Source: Bacillus sp. A301a_S52
GTDB lineage: Bacteria > Bacillota > Bacilli > Bacillales > Salisediminibacteriaceae
Direction: 5' to 3'
Length of the DNA stretch: 64,000 nucleotides
Assembly: GCA_024701455.1 (NCBI GenBank)
Contig: JABXYP010000001.1
Location: forward strand, 1,182,001-1,246,000
The position numbers and the translations under genes were made by a program. The notes under the pieces were generated by a model. That model worked only from the letters and a program-made list of their open reading frames with translations. It ran no database searches and was not told the origin of the DNA. Of this stretch, positions 17,251-25,637 are shown piece after piece; position 1 is the stretch's first letter; the number at the start of each line of letters is the position of its first letter.

Positions 17251-17886
17251 ATGCCATCAGAAATAAAACGAATAAAGAAAAACCTAACCTATCGGATTGT
17301 GACGATTGATGGCGAACACTATTTAATGGATACAGGGTCCCCTTTTTGGAAAGGGCTGTTTCCTTATAGTTTTTGGTTATTTTCCCACCCGGCTTATAAA
17401 CTGCAAGATGACAAAGTGTTAGGTGAACTTGAGGAAGTACATGATGATCGAGGAAAAACTGTAGCTCTTGGAAGTGCTGGGGCAGGGGGCGCCTTTTTTC
17501 TAAGGCCTATCATGGATTATCTAAATATACCAACGTCAGCAATGATAAATAGCATAATACTTATAATTGCTTTAGCTATTACTCTATACATTCGACTTTA
17601 TTATAGTAAGCGAACTAAAGAAAAGATTAATAAAAAAATCGCTGTTGAGACATTAAAGACGGAGCAACTTCTGATACAGCCATTGTCTATAGTGGTTTTT
17701 TTAAAGTTCACAATGTTTTATGCTTTCTTTTTAGGGGTGGGGGTATTGTCAATTGGGTTATTTGTCGAGCATGGTAATATAATTGCACTATTAGGCTCTA
17801 TGGTCGCATTTTTCCTTATACTAATATTTAATATCACAAACGTGATGCCAGATGAGACCTATGCAAAGTTTGCCAATCCGAAATAA
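17251..17886 (+). CDS. DUF443 family membrane protein, probable toxin immunity protein 2
   Basis: A 211-residue paralogue of the gene at 16101. The first 50 or so residues are nearly identical to it (only a few changes), and the DNA of this stretch is about 95 percent identical. From about residue 55 the two diverge strongly (about half the residues differ) and then share the closing pattern HGNIIALLGSM...TYAKFANPK. About four membrane segments. The near-identical head and divergent middle suggest gene duplication with diversification, or later exchange of the 5' part. Probably protects against the local toxin or related toxins. Confidence 0.8.
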   Translation: MPSEIKRIKKNLTYRIVTIDGEHYLMDTGSPFWKGLFPYSFWLFSHPAYKLQDDKVLGELEEVHDDRGKTVALGSAGAGGAFFLRPIMDYLNIPTSAMINSIILIIALAITLYIRLYYSKRTKEKINKKIAVETLKTEQLLIQPLSIVVFLKFTMFYAFFLGVGVLSIGLFVEHGNIIALLGSMVAFFLILIFNITNVMPDETYAKFANPK

Positions 17887-17933
17887 AGCAGTGAATGAAG
17901 TTAATACGCAAGCAATCCAATCGAATGGAGATA

Positions 17934-18584
17934 ATGATGAATTCTGATTTACAATTTATATACAATAATATAAGGTATAGATTAGTCTATATTGAGGGGC
18001 ATTATTATCTCATTGATATCATGTACCCTATATGGAAAGTAATATTTCCATTTATTTTTTGGGTATTTCCACATAAAGGATATAGAATTAATGACGAAAA
18101 AATAGTAGAGCAGCTTCGAGTTCCAACGATTCCAAAGAAAAAAACGAGGTATTTTAGTTTCGGGGCATTAGGTATAAGTCTAGCTATCGCAAGAATTTTT
18201 GGGGAGATTGATGATTATTTTCAGTTGGCAACGTCAAGTGTCACTAATACAGTTATTTTAGTCTGCTCGCTAATCGTATTTTTTCTATTTGCATGTCGTA
18301 TTGGTCACATATTTAAGGGAAATTTAACTAAAAAAGTGTCTATCAATCAACTGCCAACAGATCAACTTGTTATAAGAGCATCATTATTTGAACACTATCT
18401 TTTATTTTTTGTTTACTATCTTTTTGTGCTAATGGGAGCTGTTTTCACCTGCTGGATGTTTATTGATTATGGAAATCTTTTAATGTTAATTTGCGCACTA
18501 GGATTCGTACTCTTTTTGTCTATGAGTTTCGCTGTAGCAGCAAGAGTGGGAGAAACTTATGGCAAGCTTGTCAACCCGAAATAA
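17934..18584 (+). CDS. DUF443 family membrane protein, probable toxin immunity protein 3
   Basis: About 216 residues, a more distant member of the array: NIRYRLVYIEGHYYLIDIMYPIWKVIFPFIFWVFPHKGY at the head and YGNLLMLICALG...GETYGKLVNPK at the end correspond to the same blocks in the two preceding paralogues, with different membrane segments between. The ATG at 17934 (or 17937) follows GGAG; an ATG at 17895 has no ribosome site. The gene starts 48 bases after the preceding one. It may act against a different toxin variant. Confidence 0.78.
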   Translation: MMNSDLQFIYNNIRYRLVYIEGHYYLIDIMYPIWKVIFPFIFWVFPHKGYRINDEKIVEQLRVPTIPKKKTRYFSFGALGISLAIARIFGEIDDYFQLATSSVTNTVILVCSLIVFFLFACRIGHIFKGNLTKKVSINQLPTDQLVIRASLFEHYLLFFVYYLFVLMGAVFTCWMFIDYGNLLMLICALGFVLFLSMSFAVAARVGETYGKLVNPK

Positions 18585-18689
18585 CAACACAGTTAATAAA
18601 TATGTTTAAAACCTAAGCAGTTATGGTGTAGAAGCTCATTTAAACGATAATTTTTCAGACTAGAAAATATAAAGAAATAGGGAAAGAGA

Positions 18690-18785
18690 ATGTTACCAAT
18701 CGAATCAATTGTGTATTTAAAACAAGGAACGAGTAAGCTCATGATTTAAAATAAAGGGCCTAATATTGATGTAGATTTACGATGC
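18690..18785 (+). pseudogene. DUF4176 gene remnant
   Basis: ATG at 18690 opens MLPIESIVYLKQGTSKLMI, nearly the same as the DUF4176 protein at 16827, but an in-frame TAA ends it after 19 codons. Homology continues a little (NKGPNIDVD) and then breaks off where the next remnant begins. The flank upstream is a near copy of 16736-16830. Confidence 0.8.
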
Positions 18786-18939
18786 TAGCATTCTGGATTT
18801 TATTAACTATAGTAATTTTATACATTTAATTTCATCGCTAATGACAGTAGTTGTTTTATTGATTTTTGGTACTATGGCAGCAGCTCCGGGCAAGACTTAT
18901 GTAAAATTGGTACACACTAAAGAAGATCAACGCAATTAA
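18783..18939 (+). pseudogene. DUF443 gene remnant (C-terminal end only)
   Basis: The frame ending at 18939 reads ILDFINYSNFIHLISSLM...GKTYVKLVHTK, which lines up with the last 45 or so residues of the intact DUF443 proteins (MFIDYGNLLMLICALG...GETYGKLVNPK). A deletion has joined it to the DUF4176 remnant, removing the first three quarters of the gene. It is evidence that the array once had at least four immunity genes. Confidence 0.75.
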
Positions 18940-19040
18940 ACGGAAATGGTATTGTTTTATATTGTGAGTCGATTTCGTAATGATGTTTATAAACAATATG
19001 ATATACATTCTATTTAATGTATAAATGATAAAAGTGACTG

Positions 19041-19204
19041 AAACGTAAAACGGCGACTCCCTGAGGATGAAGCGCAGTATGAAGATCCACTTTTGCGAGG
19101 ATTCACCGAGCAAAAGTTAGCTGAAGACAAGCCCTCGGGAAAGCGTCCGTCTGAAGGGAAGGTCACAGTCATTATGCAAATGTTGACATCTTATTTTACG
19201 TTAT
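19041..19204 (+). repeat. MITE-like intergenic repeat (family B)
   Basis: A 164-bp element with short inverted ends (AACGTAAAA at 19042-19050 and TTTTACGTT at 19194-19202). Inside are GGCGACTCCCTGAGG, a GCAAAAG-type segment around TTTTGCGAGG/CCGAGCAAAAG and GGAAAGCGTCCGTCTGAAG. Elements with a GGAAAGCGTCCG core are familiar as dispersed repeats in Bacillaceae. Decayed relatives lie at 4200-4310 and 37205-37285. The remaining 130 bases before the chemotaxis gene show no clear feature. Confidence 0.55.
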
Positions 19205-19391
19205 GAAATTTATTCTTAAGCAGGCTGATATACCAATATTTATATCCTTATTGATATATCAATGTTTATACCCTTATAAGTATGACTATGAAAAATGGAC
19301 TAGTTCTATTGACCTTTATTTGTGCTACCGTTAAAGTATGAGAGTTAATAGCAAAAAAGTCTCTCAAATATACTTTAAGGGGCGTAGAAAT

Positions 19392-21458
19392 ATGCTTAAG
19401 AAAATCACGAACAAAACCATTGCTAAATCGATTATTTCATTTATAATTCCTGTCATATTAGTTGTCTTACTCGTAATTTCATTGATCGGGTATTTTTTTT
19501 CAAAGACGATCATTGAAACTCAGTTAGACAATCAAATGGACACGAAAATACAGGAAACCGTTCAGTCTATAGATAATGTGTTAACCACGCAAAAAGCGGT
19601 GGTAAAAAGTATGGCAAAAACCGTTGAAGCTAATTTAGACCAATTCAATGAAGCAGATTATAAGGCTTTGTTGGAAGGATATTTACCGATGTACGATGAG
19701 ACATTTGGAATGGGGATTTGGTTTGAACCTTACACTGTAGAAGAGATCGAACAGTTTGCGCCATTTGCCTTTAAAGAAGGGGATAGTATTATTCTTGATG
19801 ATACATACACGACTGGTGACCTTAACATTTGGACAACAGAGTGGTATGAAGTTGGGAAACAACCTGATGGCGGATGGACGGAATCTTATTTTGATCCATC
19901 TACTGACGTCGCGATGGTCACAGCCGCTTATCCGTTCTACGAATCAAATGGGCAATTAGCTGGTGTAGTGACGGTAGACATCGACATAAGTAGTATCCAA
20001 ACGATGATTGCTAATCTTGAGATTGATTACGATGGTGTAGCTATGTTATTAGAAGACAATGGCGTTTACCTTGGCGGTGTAGATGAGGAGCTATTAACAG
20101 TAGCGAATATTCAGGAAAGTAGTAATACGTCGTTAGTGACCGCGGCAGAAAATATGCTAGGAAGTGACACAGGGAAAAGTGAGTATAATGAGGGGAACGA
20201 GACGACGCTCTTTTACTATTCCACGATTCCTGAAACAGACTGGAAAGTTGGCATTAGTGTTAAAGAATCAATGCTCTATGCCAGTTTAAATCGTTTAATG
20301 TATATGTTTATTATAACAAGTGTTGTGTCACTAATTGTAGTCACAGCGTTAATCGTTATTTTCTCAACACGCATGGGTAAAACAGCTAAAAGATACAGTG
20401 ATGTGGCTGAAGCAGTGGCCGATGGTGATCTAATCAACACTTTTGAAGAGAAAGAGCTACAACGAAAAGACGAATTAGGAGATATCGGAAGGTCGCTCTT
20501 TACCATGCAAGACAATTTAATTGATGTCGTTAAAAACTTTCAATCAAATGCGGCTAATATAGATGACAATGCCCAAACGTTATCCTCCTTTTCCCAACAA
20601 ATGAGTGCGACGTCAGAAAATGTGGCAGCCGCTATTACAGATGTGGCAGAAAGTACGACAGATCAATATGAAGCATTAAAAAATGTAGATAGAATGATTC
20701 AACAGTTTGGTACTGATTTAGATTTTATGAACGAGTCCATCACAGAGGTGGATGGCACCTCTACATCTATCATGACGGTCGCAAGTGAGAGTAGTGAGGT
20801 TATGAGTAATATGACCTCATCGTTTGAAGCGCTAACTGGGACGTTCAGTACATTAATTGAACGGGTTAAATCTGTGGAAGTGAACATTAGTCAAGTGAAT
20901 GAAATGACAGATCTCATTAATGCGATCGCAGACCAAACCAATTTATTGGCCCTTAATGCAGCTATCGAAGCGGCGAGAGCAGGAGAAGCTGGGAAAGGCT
21001 TCGCTGTTGTAGCAGATGAAATAAGAAAGCTAGCTGAACAAAGTAGAGAGTCGTCTGAAACTATTAATGAAATTATAAAAGGTGTGGCCAGTGAGGCAGG
21101 GGTCATGGTTGGCTCCACCAATGAAGTGAATAATGAACTCTTATCACAACGAGGCCATTTAGATGACACGATGGGAGCCTTCAACAATATTATTGAAGCG
21201 GTAGAAAGTATGAGGCCAAAAGTAGAGACGACAAAGGAGACGTCTGAAAAAATTAATGCAGATAAAGAGCTGGTTTTAAAAGAAATTGAAAAAGCTGGAG
21301 AAATAGCGGAAAATGTGGCGGCCTCAGCGCAAGAAATATCAGCATCTGCTGAAGAAATGGCGTCGTCCACTGAAGAAGTGGCCGCCTCAGCAACGAGCTT
21401 AGGGAACATGACCAATGGGATGAAGGAAAGAATTAAATTCTTTAATATTGATAAGTGA
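19392..21458 (+). CDS. Methyl-accepting chemotaxis protein with dCache sensor domain
   Basis: About 688 residues. A membrane segment (about 13-35) is followed by an extracellular double-Cache domain (about 40-290; [30 protein letters not shown] and [18 protein letters not shown] are typical), a second membrane segment (about 300-322), a HAMP domain and the signalling part with [37 protein letters not shown]. dCache receptors usually bind amino acids or other small ligands directly. I use the ATG at 19392, preceded by AAGGGG; an in-frame ATG at 19338 would add 18 basic residues. The gene stands alone. Confidence 0.9.
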   Translation: MLKKITNKTIAKSIISFIIPVILVVLLVISLIGYFFSKTIIETQLDNQMDTKIQETVQSIDNVLTTQKAVVKSMAKTVEANLDQFNEADYKALLEGYLPMYDETFGMGIWFEPYTVEEIEQFAPFAFKEGDSIILDDTYTTGDLNIWTTEWYEVGKQPDGGWTESYFDPSTDVAMVTAAYPFYESNGQLAGVVTVDIDISSIQTMIANLEIDYDGVAMLLEDNGVYLGGVDEELLTVANIQESSNTSLVTAAENMLGSDTGKSEYNEGNETTLFYYSTIPETDWKVGISVKESMLYASLNRLMYMFIITSVVSLIVVTALIVIFSTRMGKTAKRYSDVAEAVADGDLINTFEEKELQRKDELGDIGRSLFTMQDNLIDVVKNFQSNAANIDDNAQTLSSFSQQMSATSENVAAAITDVAESTTDQYEALKNVDRMIQQFGTDLDFMNESITEVDGTSTSIMTVASESSEVMSNMTSSFEALTGTFSTLIERVKSVEVNISQVNEMTDLINAIADQTNLLALNAAIEAARAGEAGKGFAVVADEIRKLAEQSRESSETINEIIKGVASEAGVMVGSTNEVNNELLSQRGHLDDTMGAFNNIIEAVESMRPKVETTKETSEKINADKELVLKEIEKAGEIAENVAASAQEISASAEEMASSTEEVAASATSLGNMTNGMKERIKFFNIDK

Positions 21459-21490
21459 AAAATGTAAGTAAGTTTGACAGATGATTTTTG

Positions 21491-21641
21491 GCAGATAAGC
21501 GTCCGTAAAATTCCCGCCTCAAAATAGAGAGAAGAACTAACACTATTTAGTTGGGAGATAACGGACGCTCATGTCCTAATTCACACAACGATCAATCAGT
21601 GCGAGAAGGGGAAAACGCCCATTGATTGAAGGTTCATTTTA
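21491..21641 (+). repeat. Intergenic two-hairpin repeat (family A), full copy
   Basis: Complete copy starting CAGATAAGCGTCCG 33 bases after the chemotaxis stop. Hairpin 1 pairs CGTCCGT with ACGGACG around an AATAGAG/CACTATT inner stem; hairpin 2 pairs AATCAGTGCG with GCCCATTGATT. It ends GGTTCATTTTAT. Confidence 0.85.
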
Positions 21642-21642
21642 T

Positions 21643-21675
21643 GCCGACGGGAAGTACGATCCGTCGGTATTTTTC
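21643..21675 (+). terminator. Rho-independent terminator
   Basis: Arms GCCGACGG (21643-21650) and CCGTCGGT (21661-21668) followed by ATTTTTCG. It lies directly behind the family A repeat and downstream of the chemotaxis gene. Confidence 0.7.
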
Positions 21676-21716
21676 GTTTGCTTATTAAATTATGCCTAAC
21701 TAAAACCGCCATGATA

Positions 21717-21765
21717 AAAAGCGCAGCCCACTGACTTTCCTTATGGTAAGAGGTCAGTGGGCTGC
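21717..21765 (-). terminator. Rho-independent terminator of the DeoR-HAD operon
   Basis: Arms GCAGCCCACTGAC (21723-21735) and GTCAGTGGGCTGC (21753-21765) form a perfect 13-bp stem. On the minus strand it is followed by GCTTTTT, so it fits the minus-strand operon ending at 21940. Confidence 0.75.
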
Positions 21766-21939
21766 AGATTTATAACTCAAACTGCTATGATCACGCCGCC
21801 TGAAACGTCACGCTTGAAGCAGTTTAAGTGTTATAAAAGCATCGGATTAAGTGCTATTAGAAAGATACTCTAGCACTTAGCAGATACGATTTAATGAAAC
21901 TGTTGAATATGAGGCGAGTAGCTAAGAGATTCTTTTAAT

Positions 21940-22809
21940 TTATGGACACGTCTTTTTCACTAACTCATGGATGAAATGAGACACACCGTTTTCGGTATTA
22001 GGTAAAGTCACAGTGTCAGCTGCCTGTTTAATTTCTAACGGAGCATTTCCCATAGCAGCACTGTAACCTGCTACTTTTAACATTGATAAATCATTAAAGC
22101 TGTCACCAACTGCAGCGGTAGCAGCTAAAGGAACTCCTAATTTTTTGGCGAGGATGTCGAGGGCAATGCCTTTGGCAGCCTTCTCATGCTCCAGCTCAAA
22201 ATTATGCTTAGCTGATTTTACAAGTGTAAGGCCTGGGGAATCAGAAAAGTGGTGCCATCCTTTGAGCAATTTGTCCTCATCTAATGAGAAGGCGAGGATG
22301 TTATAAACGGTAATGTCATCGTCGGCAATGCTCTCAGAGCTGTCGATTTGAACAAATCCTGTCTGGCTAAATTGCCCATGAATAATCTCCTCAAAAAAAG
22401 CGGTATCTACGTCAGGGTTAGCGGATGTTAAACGATCCAGTTCAATATCTAGTATTTGTCGTCCATTTAATGGGGTGAGAATGGCGTCTTCAGAAAAAAC
22501 CTCATAATAAAAATCATGCTGTTCTAGCCATCTTAAAATGGTTAACGCGTCTTTCTTCTCCATAGGCACGTGATGGAAGAGATCGCCTGAAGGCGTATGA
22601 ATACATGCACCATTAGCACTGATAACCCACGTTTTCAAGCCAGTATGCTCAAAAATAGCTTTGACATCAAAGTAAGCTCTTCCCGTGGCGATCACCACTT
22701 CAACCCCTTGTGACTGAGCTAGTTTAATAGCATGAAGGTTTTCTTCACTTAGCTGTTTTTTTTCATTAAGTAATGTACCATCTAAATCAATCGCAATCAT
22801 CTTGACCAT
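21940..22809 (-). CDS. Cof-type HAD family hydrolase
   Basis: A 289-residue haloacid-dehalogenase-type phosphatase of the Cof class. Motif I is IDLDGTLLNEKKQL (nucleophile Asp near residue 8), motif II lies in VVIATGRAYFDV, the motif III Lys is about residue 211 (EKAAKGIALD) and motif IV is VGDSFNDLSMLKVAGYSAAMGNA. Substrates are usually sugar phosphates or flavin/pyridoxal phosphates; this one cannot be named. It follows the DeoR gene with no gap, so the pair is an operon, and sugar phosphate control is likely. Confidence 0.88.
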   Translation of the reverse strand: MVKMIAIDLDGTLLNEKKQLSEENLHAIKLAQSQGVEVVIATGRAYFDVKAIFEHTGLKTWVISANGACIHTPSGDLFHHVPMEKKDALTILRWLEQHDFYYEVFSEDAILTPLNGRQILDIELDRLTSANPDVDTAFFEEIIHGQFSQTGFVQIDSSESIADDDITVYNILAFSLDEDKLLKGWHHFSDSPGLTLVKSAKHNFELEHEKAAKGIALDILAKKLGVPLAATAAVGDSFNDLSMLKVAGYSAAMGNAPLEIKQAADTVTLPNTENGVSHFIHELVKKTCP

Positions 22810-23586
22810 TCAATCATCTCCTGTCTGTTCTTCGTCGGCTGTAAGTAGTTCGACATCATATTGTTGTAATAACTCACTAAAAGGCTTCGGGGGGATTTTA
22901 TCAGTAATAAGTAGATCAACGTCAGATAAATGAGCGTATTTGAAGAAGTCGGTATTACCAAGCTTAGTATGATCAGCTAATACAATCACTTGCTTAGCTT
23001 GTTGCATCATCTTACGCATCACAACACCATCTTCTTCATGAGCAATGGTAAGTCCCTCCTCTGAGATGCCTATAACGCCAATGAATGCTTTGTCCGCATA
23101 ATACTCAGATAGTTTATTCACAACGGAGGCCCCGTATAAGAAGCGGTGATCTTTTTCTAAGGTGCCACCAAGAAGCTGAATATTAATATTACTTTTGTTA
23201 GAAAGAACATCAGCTTGATTGATGGAGTTTGTAATGACCGTACAATTGATATTGTCTAACTGCTCCGCACATGCCTGAACCGTTGTCGACGTATCTAAAA
23301 TGACACGATCTCCTTCGTAAATGAGAGAAGCAGCTAATTTTCCTATCTTCTTTTTTTCTTCAGAAACGGTTTCAAGTCGGCTTAAATAGGGTTTCAATTC
23401 CACGTGGGATGGAAGGAGTGCCCCTCCGCGTGTACGGACGATGGATTTTTCTTCTTCTAGCTTCACAAGATCACGGCGGGCAGTATCTCTAGAAACATCG
23501 AATAAGGTGCAAATTTGTTCGACAGAAATACGTTTATGCTGTTTAAGGTAAGAAATAATCGCGATTAATCGCTCTTCTTGATACAT
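22810..23586 (-). CDS. DeoR family sugar-phosphate-responsive repressor
   Basis: A 258-residue DeoR-type regulator. The N-terminal HTH reads RISVEQICTLFDVSRDTARRDLVKLEEE (about 19-46), followed by the family signature VRTRGGALLP. The rest is the sensor fold related to ribose-5-phosphate isomerase (GDRVILDTSTTVQACAEQL, ITNSINQADVL, KAFIGVIGISEEGLT). Family members are released from DNA by a phosphorylated sugar. It is followed directly by the HAD gene. Direct-repeat sites upstream (23598-23720) may be its operators. A 23-codon fragment of a related gene lies at 25406. Confidence 0.88.
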   Translation of the reverse strand: MYQEERLIAIISYLKQHKRISVEQICTLFDVSRDTARRDLVKLEEEKSIVRTRGGALLPSHVELKPYLSRLETVSEEKKKIGKLAASLIYEGDRVILDTSTTVQACAEQLDNINCTVITNSINQADVLSNKSNINIQLLGGTLEKDHRFLYGASVVNKLSEYYADKAFIGVIGISEEGLTIAHEEDGVVMRKMMQQAKQVIVLADHTKLGNTDFFKYAHLSDVDLLITDKIPPKPFSELLQQYDVELLTADEEQTGDD

Positions 23587-23597
23587 GTCATCACCTT

Positions 23598-23720
23598 CTG
23601 TAAGTGGTCGTAAGGTATTTTTAAGTTAATGTCTTTTTAATTGATGATTTATAAGTAATTTAACATAAAGGATAAGGAATATCAAGTATAAATAATTTAT
23701 TATAAGTGATTGTAAGTAAA
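23598..23720. promoter_or_regulatory. Possible DeoR operator direct repeats
   Basis: GTAAGTGGTCGTAAGG at about 23600, TTATAAGTAATT at about 23650 and ATAAGTGATTGTAAGT at about 23703 share a TAAGT/GTAAG direct-repeat unit. DeoR regulators often bind direct repeats at their own promoter. The span covers the upstream region of the DeoR gene and the region before the divergent citrate transporter. Confidence 0.4.
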
Positions 23721-23992
23721 AAAATAATATTCTGTGCCTTTTACCTAAGACAATAGTACCTAAAAAATGTCACTATTGACACTATCTTTTTAAGAGTGTT
23801 ATTTTTAGAAATAGGGGTGAAAGCGAGCGTTTTTAAAAAAAGAAAAAAACATCATTGCCTTGCATCCTTAACGGCTCTTTTTGTCTTTTGAATTCAAACA
23901 TTTCTAAATTAGTTGAAAATTCAGATGTTTTTTCTAGGTTGTCTGACATAGTGAAATTACCACAGTTAAAAAATTCTTTTTTTAAGTCGAAA

Positions 23993-24006
23993 TGAATGCG
24001 CTTTCA
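23993..24006 (+). promoter_or_regulatory. cre-like site before the citrate transporter
   Basis: TGAATGCGCTTTCA differs from the CcpA consensus TGWNANCGNTNWCA at one position. It lies 32 bases upstream of the transporter ATG and downstream of any likely promoter, fitting a CcpA roadblock. Confidence 0.55.
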
Positions 24007-24038
24007 AAAAGCTAGTAGAAAGACAAAGGGGGATATGA

Positions 24039-25355
24039 ATGCTAAGTATTATAGGATTTATCACGATTATGACCATTGTTATTTTATTGATTAAGGGAAA
24101 GGTCAGCCCTATTATTGGGCTTGTGATTATTCCGATTTTAGGGGCACTAGCCACTGGATTCGGATTCGAGGAAATAGGGCTCTTTTTTAATGATGGTATC
24201 GATAGTGTGATGGGGATAGTCATCATGTTCATTTTTGCCATTCTTTATTTTGGTGTCATGCAAGATACTGGCTTATTTGATCCTATTATTAATAAAATGG
24301 TAAAGCTCTGTCGGGGAAATGTGGTGGCGGTTGCAGCAGGAACAGTGGTCATCGGGGCAATCGCTCATTTTGATGGATCAGGAGCGTCAACTTTTCTTAT
24401 AACGATTCCGGCGTTACTACCTCTTTATCAACGGCTGAAAATGAGTCCGTATTTACTGTTGTTGTTAGTTGGAACGAGTGCGAGTATTATCAACATGGTT
24501 CCGTGGGGAGGCCCGTTAGGAAGAACGGCTGCAGTATTGGGGGTAGATCCAAATATTTTATGGCGTCCCCTTATTCCACTGCAAATTATTGCGATTTTAT
24601 TGCTTATCTTGTTAGGCGTTCTGTTAGGAATTCGAGAAAAGAGAAGAATTTCTAGATATTATGGTACGGAAGTTGCGGCAACAGAAGAGATGACATATGA
24701 AAGAAGTGATTCGCAAGAAGAGAATGCTGATTTGCGAAGACCAAAACTCTTATGGCTAAATTTAATGTTAACAATGGGGTTAGTTGCTTTACTAGTTTGG
24801 GGACTTATTCCAGCTGGGTTTGTCTTTATGATAGGTTTAAGTATTGCTCTCCCATTGAATTATCCAAAAGTCGACATCCAAATGGAAAGAATAAGAGCAC
24901 ACGCACCGAATGCTCTTCTAATGGCGTCAATTATTTTAGCTGCTGGTTCTTTTTTAGGCATATTAAGTGGTACTGGCATGTTGGATTCATTAGCGGTGGA
25001 CTTGGTGACGTTTCTACCGAATAGTGTTGTCCCTTATTTACATTTAATTATCGGGGTTCTTGGTGTGCCGTTTGAACTCATATTAAATACTGATGCCTAT
25101 TATTTTGCGCTTTTACCTGTAGTAGAGCAAATTGTTACTGGTTTCGGTGTTGATGCTGCCTCGGCGGCTTATGCGATGATGATCGGTAATATTATTGGCA
25201 CATTTATAAGTCCCTTTTCACCTGCATTGTGGCTTGGGCTTGGGCTTGCTGGATTAGAAATGGGGAAGCATATCCGTTACTCATTTTTCTGGATGTGGGC
25301 GTTTAGCCTTGTACTCATTGTCATTGCAATTGTGATGGGCATTATCACCTTTTAA
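24039..25355 (+). CDS. CitMHS family citrate (metal-citrate) transporter
   Basis: A 438-residue membrane protein with about twelve segments. Motifs typical of CitMHS symporters include DTGLFDPIINKMVKL, AIAHFDGSGASTFLITIPALLPLY (about 109-131), MVPWGGPLGRTAAVL and NIIGTFISPFSPALWLGLGLAGLEMGKHIRYSF near the end. The family takes up citrate complexed with Mg2+ or other divalent metals together with protons. The ATG follows AAAGGGGG. A cre-like box suggests catabolite repression. No citrate-sensing two-component system is adjacent. Confidence 0.87.
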   Translation: MLSIIGFITIMTIVILLIKGKVSPIIGLVIIPILGALATGFGFEEIGLFFNDGIDSVMGIVIMFIFAILYFGVMQDTGLFDPIINKMVKLCRGNVVAVAAGTVVIGAIAHFDGSGASTFLITIPALLPLYQRLKMSPYLLLLLVGTSASIINMVPWGGPLGRTAAVLGVDPNILWRPLIPLQIIAILLLILLGVLLGIREKRRISRYYGTEVAATEEMTYERSDSQEENADLRRPKLLWLNLMLTMGLVALLVWGLIPAGFVFMIGLSIALPLNYPKVDIQMERIRAHAPNALLMASIILAAGSFLGILSGTGMLDSLAVDLVTFLPNSVVPYLHLIIGVLGVPFELILNTDAYYFALLPVVEQIVTGFGVDAASAAYAMMIGNIIGTFISPFSPALWLGLGLAGLEMGKHIRYSFFWMWAFSLVLIVIAIVMGIITF

Positions 25356-25405
25356 TTAGAGAGTTAGATTAAAAGATAGTTCATAAGAATATGAGGGAAG
25401 CATTA

Positions 25406-25474
25406 AGTTTGTGAAGGGAGAAGCACCCCTCCACAGGTGCGAACGATGGCTCTTTTTTCTAGCTTCACAAGGTC
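25406..25474 (-). pseudogene. DeoR regulator gene fragment (23 codons)
   Basis: On the minus strand this stretch reads DLVKLEKRAIVRTCGGVLLP plus SQT. It lines up with DLVKLEEEKSIVRTRGGALLPSH of the DeoR protein at 22810-23586. No further homology is seen on either side; a family A repeat starts ten bases away. A duplicated and deleted piece of a DeoR gene now flanks the citrate transporter on its other side. Confidence 0.75.
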
Positions 25475-25483
25475 CTGATTCTT

Positions 25484-25636
25484 TATCACAGATAAGCGTC
25501 CGTAAACCTCCAAGCCCAAAATAGAGAGCAGAGCTAAAGCTATTTAGGCGGGAGATAACGGACGCTAATGTCCTGATTAACTCAACTACCAATCAGTGGG
25601 GGAAGAACGAAAAGCCCACAGTTGAAGGCGTTTATT
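25484..25636 (+). repeat. Intergenic two-hairpin repeat (family A), full copy
   Basis: Complete 153-bp copy from TATCACAGATAAGCG to GGCGTTTATT. Its right end lies 2 bases from the stop codon of the minus-strand surface protein gene (25638), so that gene is transcribed into the repeat from its right side. Confidence 0.88.
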
Positions 25637-25637
25637 G

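Noticed and set aside
20891..21415. 174-codon Ser/Ala-rich frame on the minus strand
   Set aside because: Antisense shadow of the conserved chemotaxis signalling domain, without ribosome site or family match.
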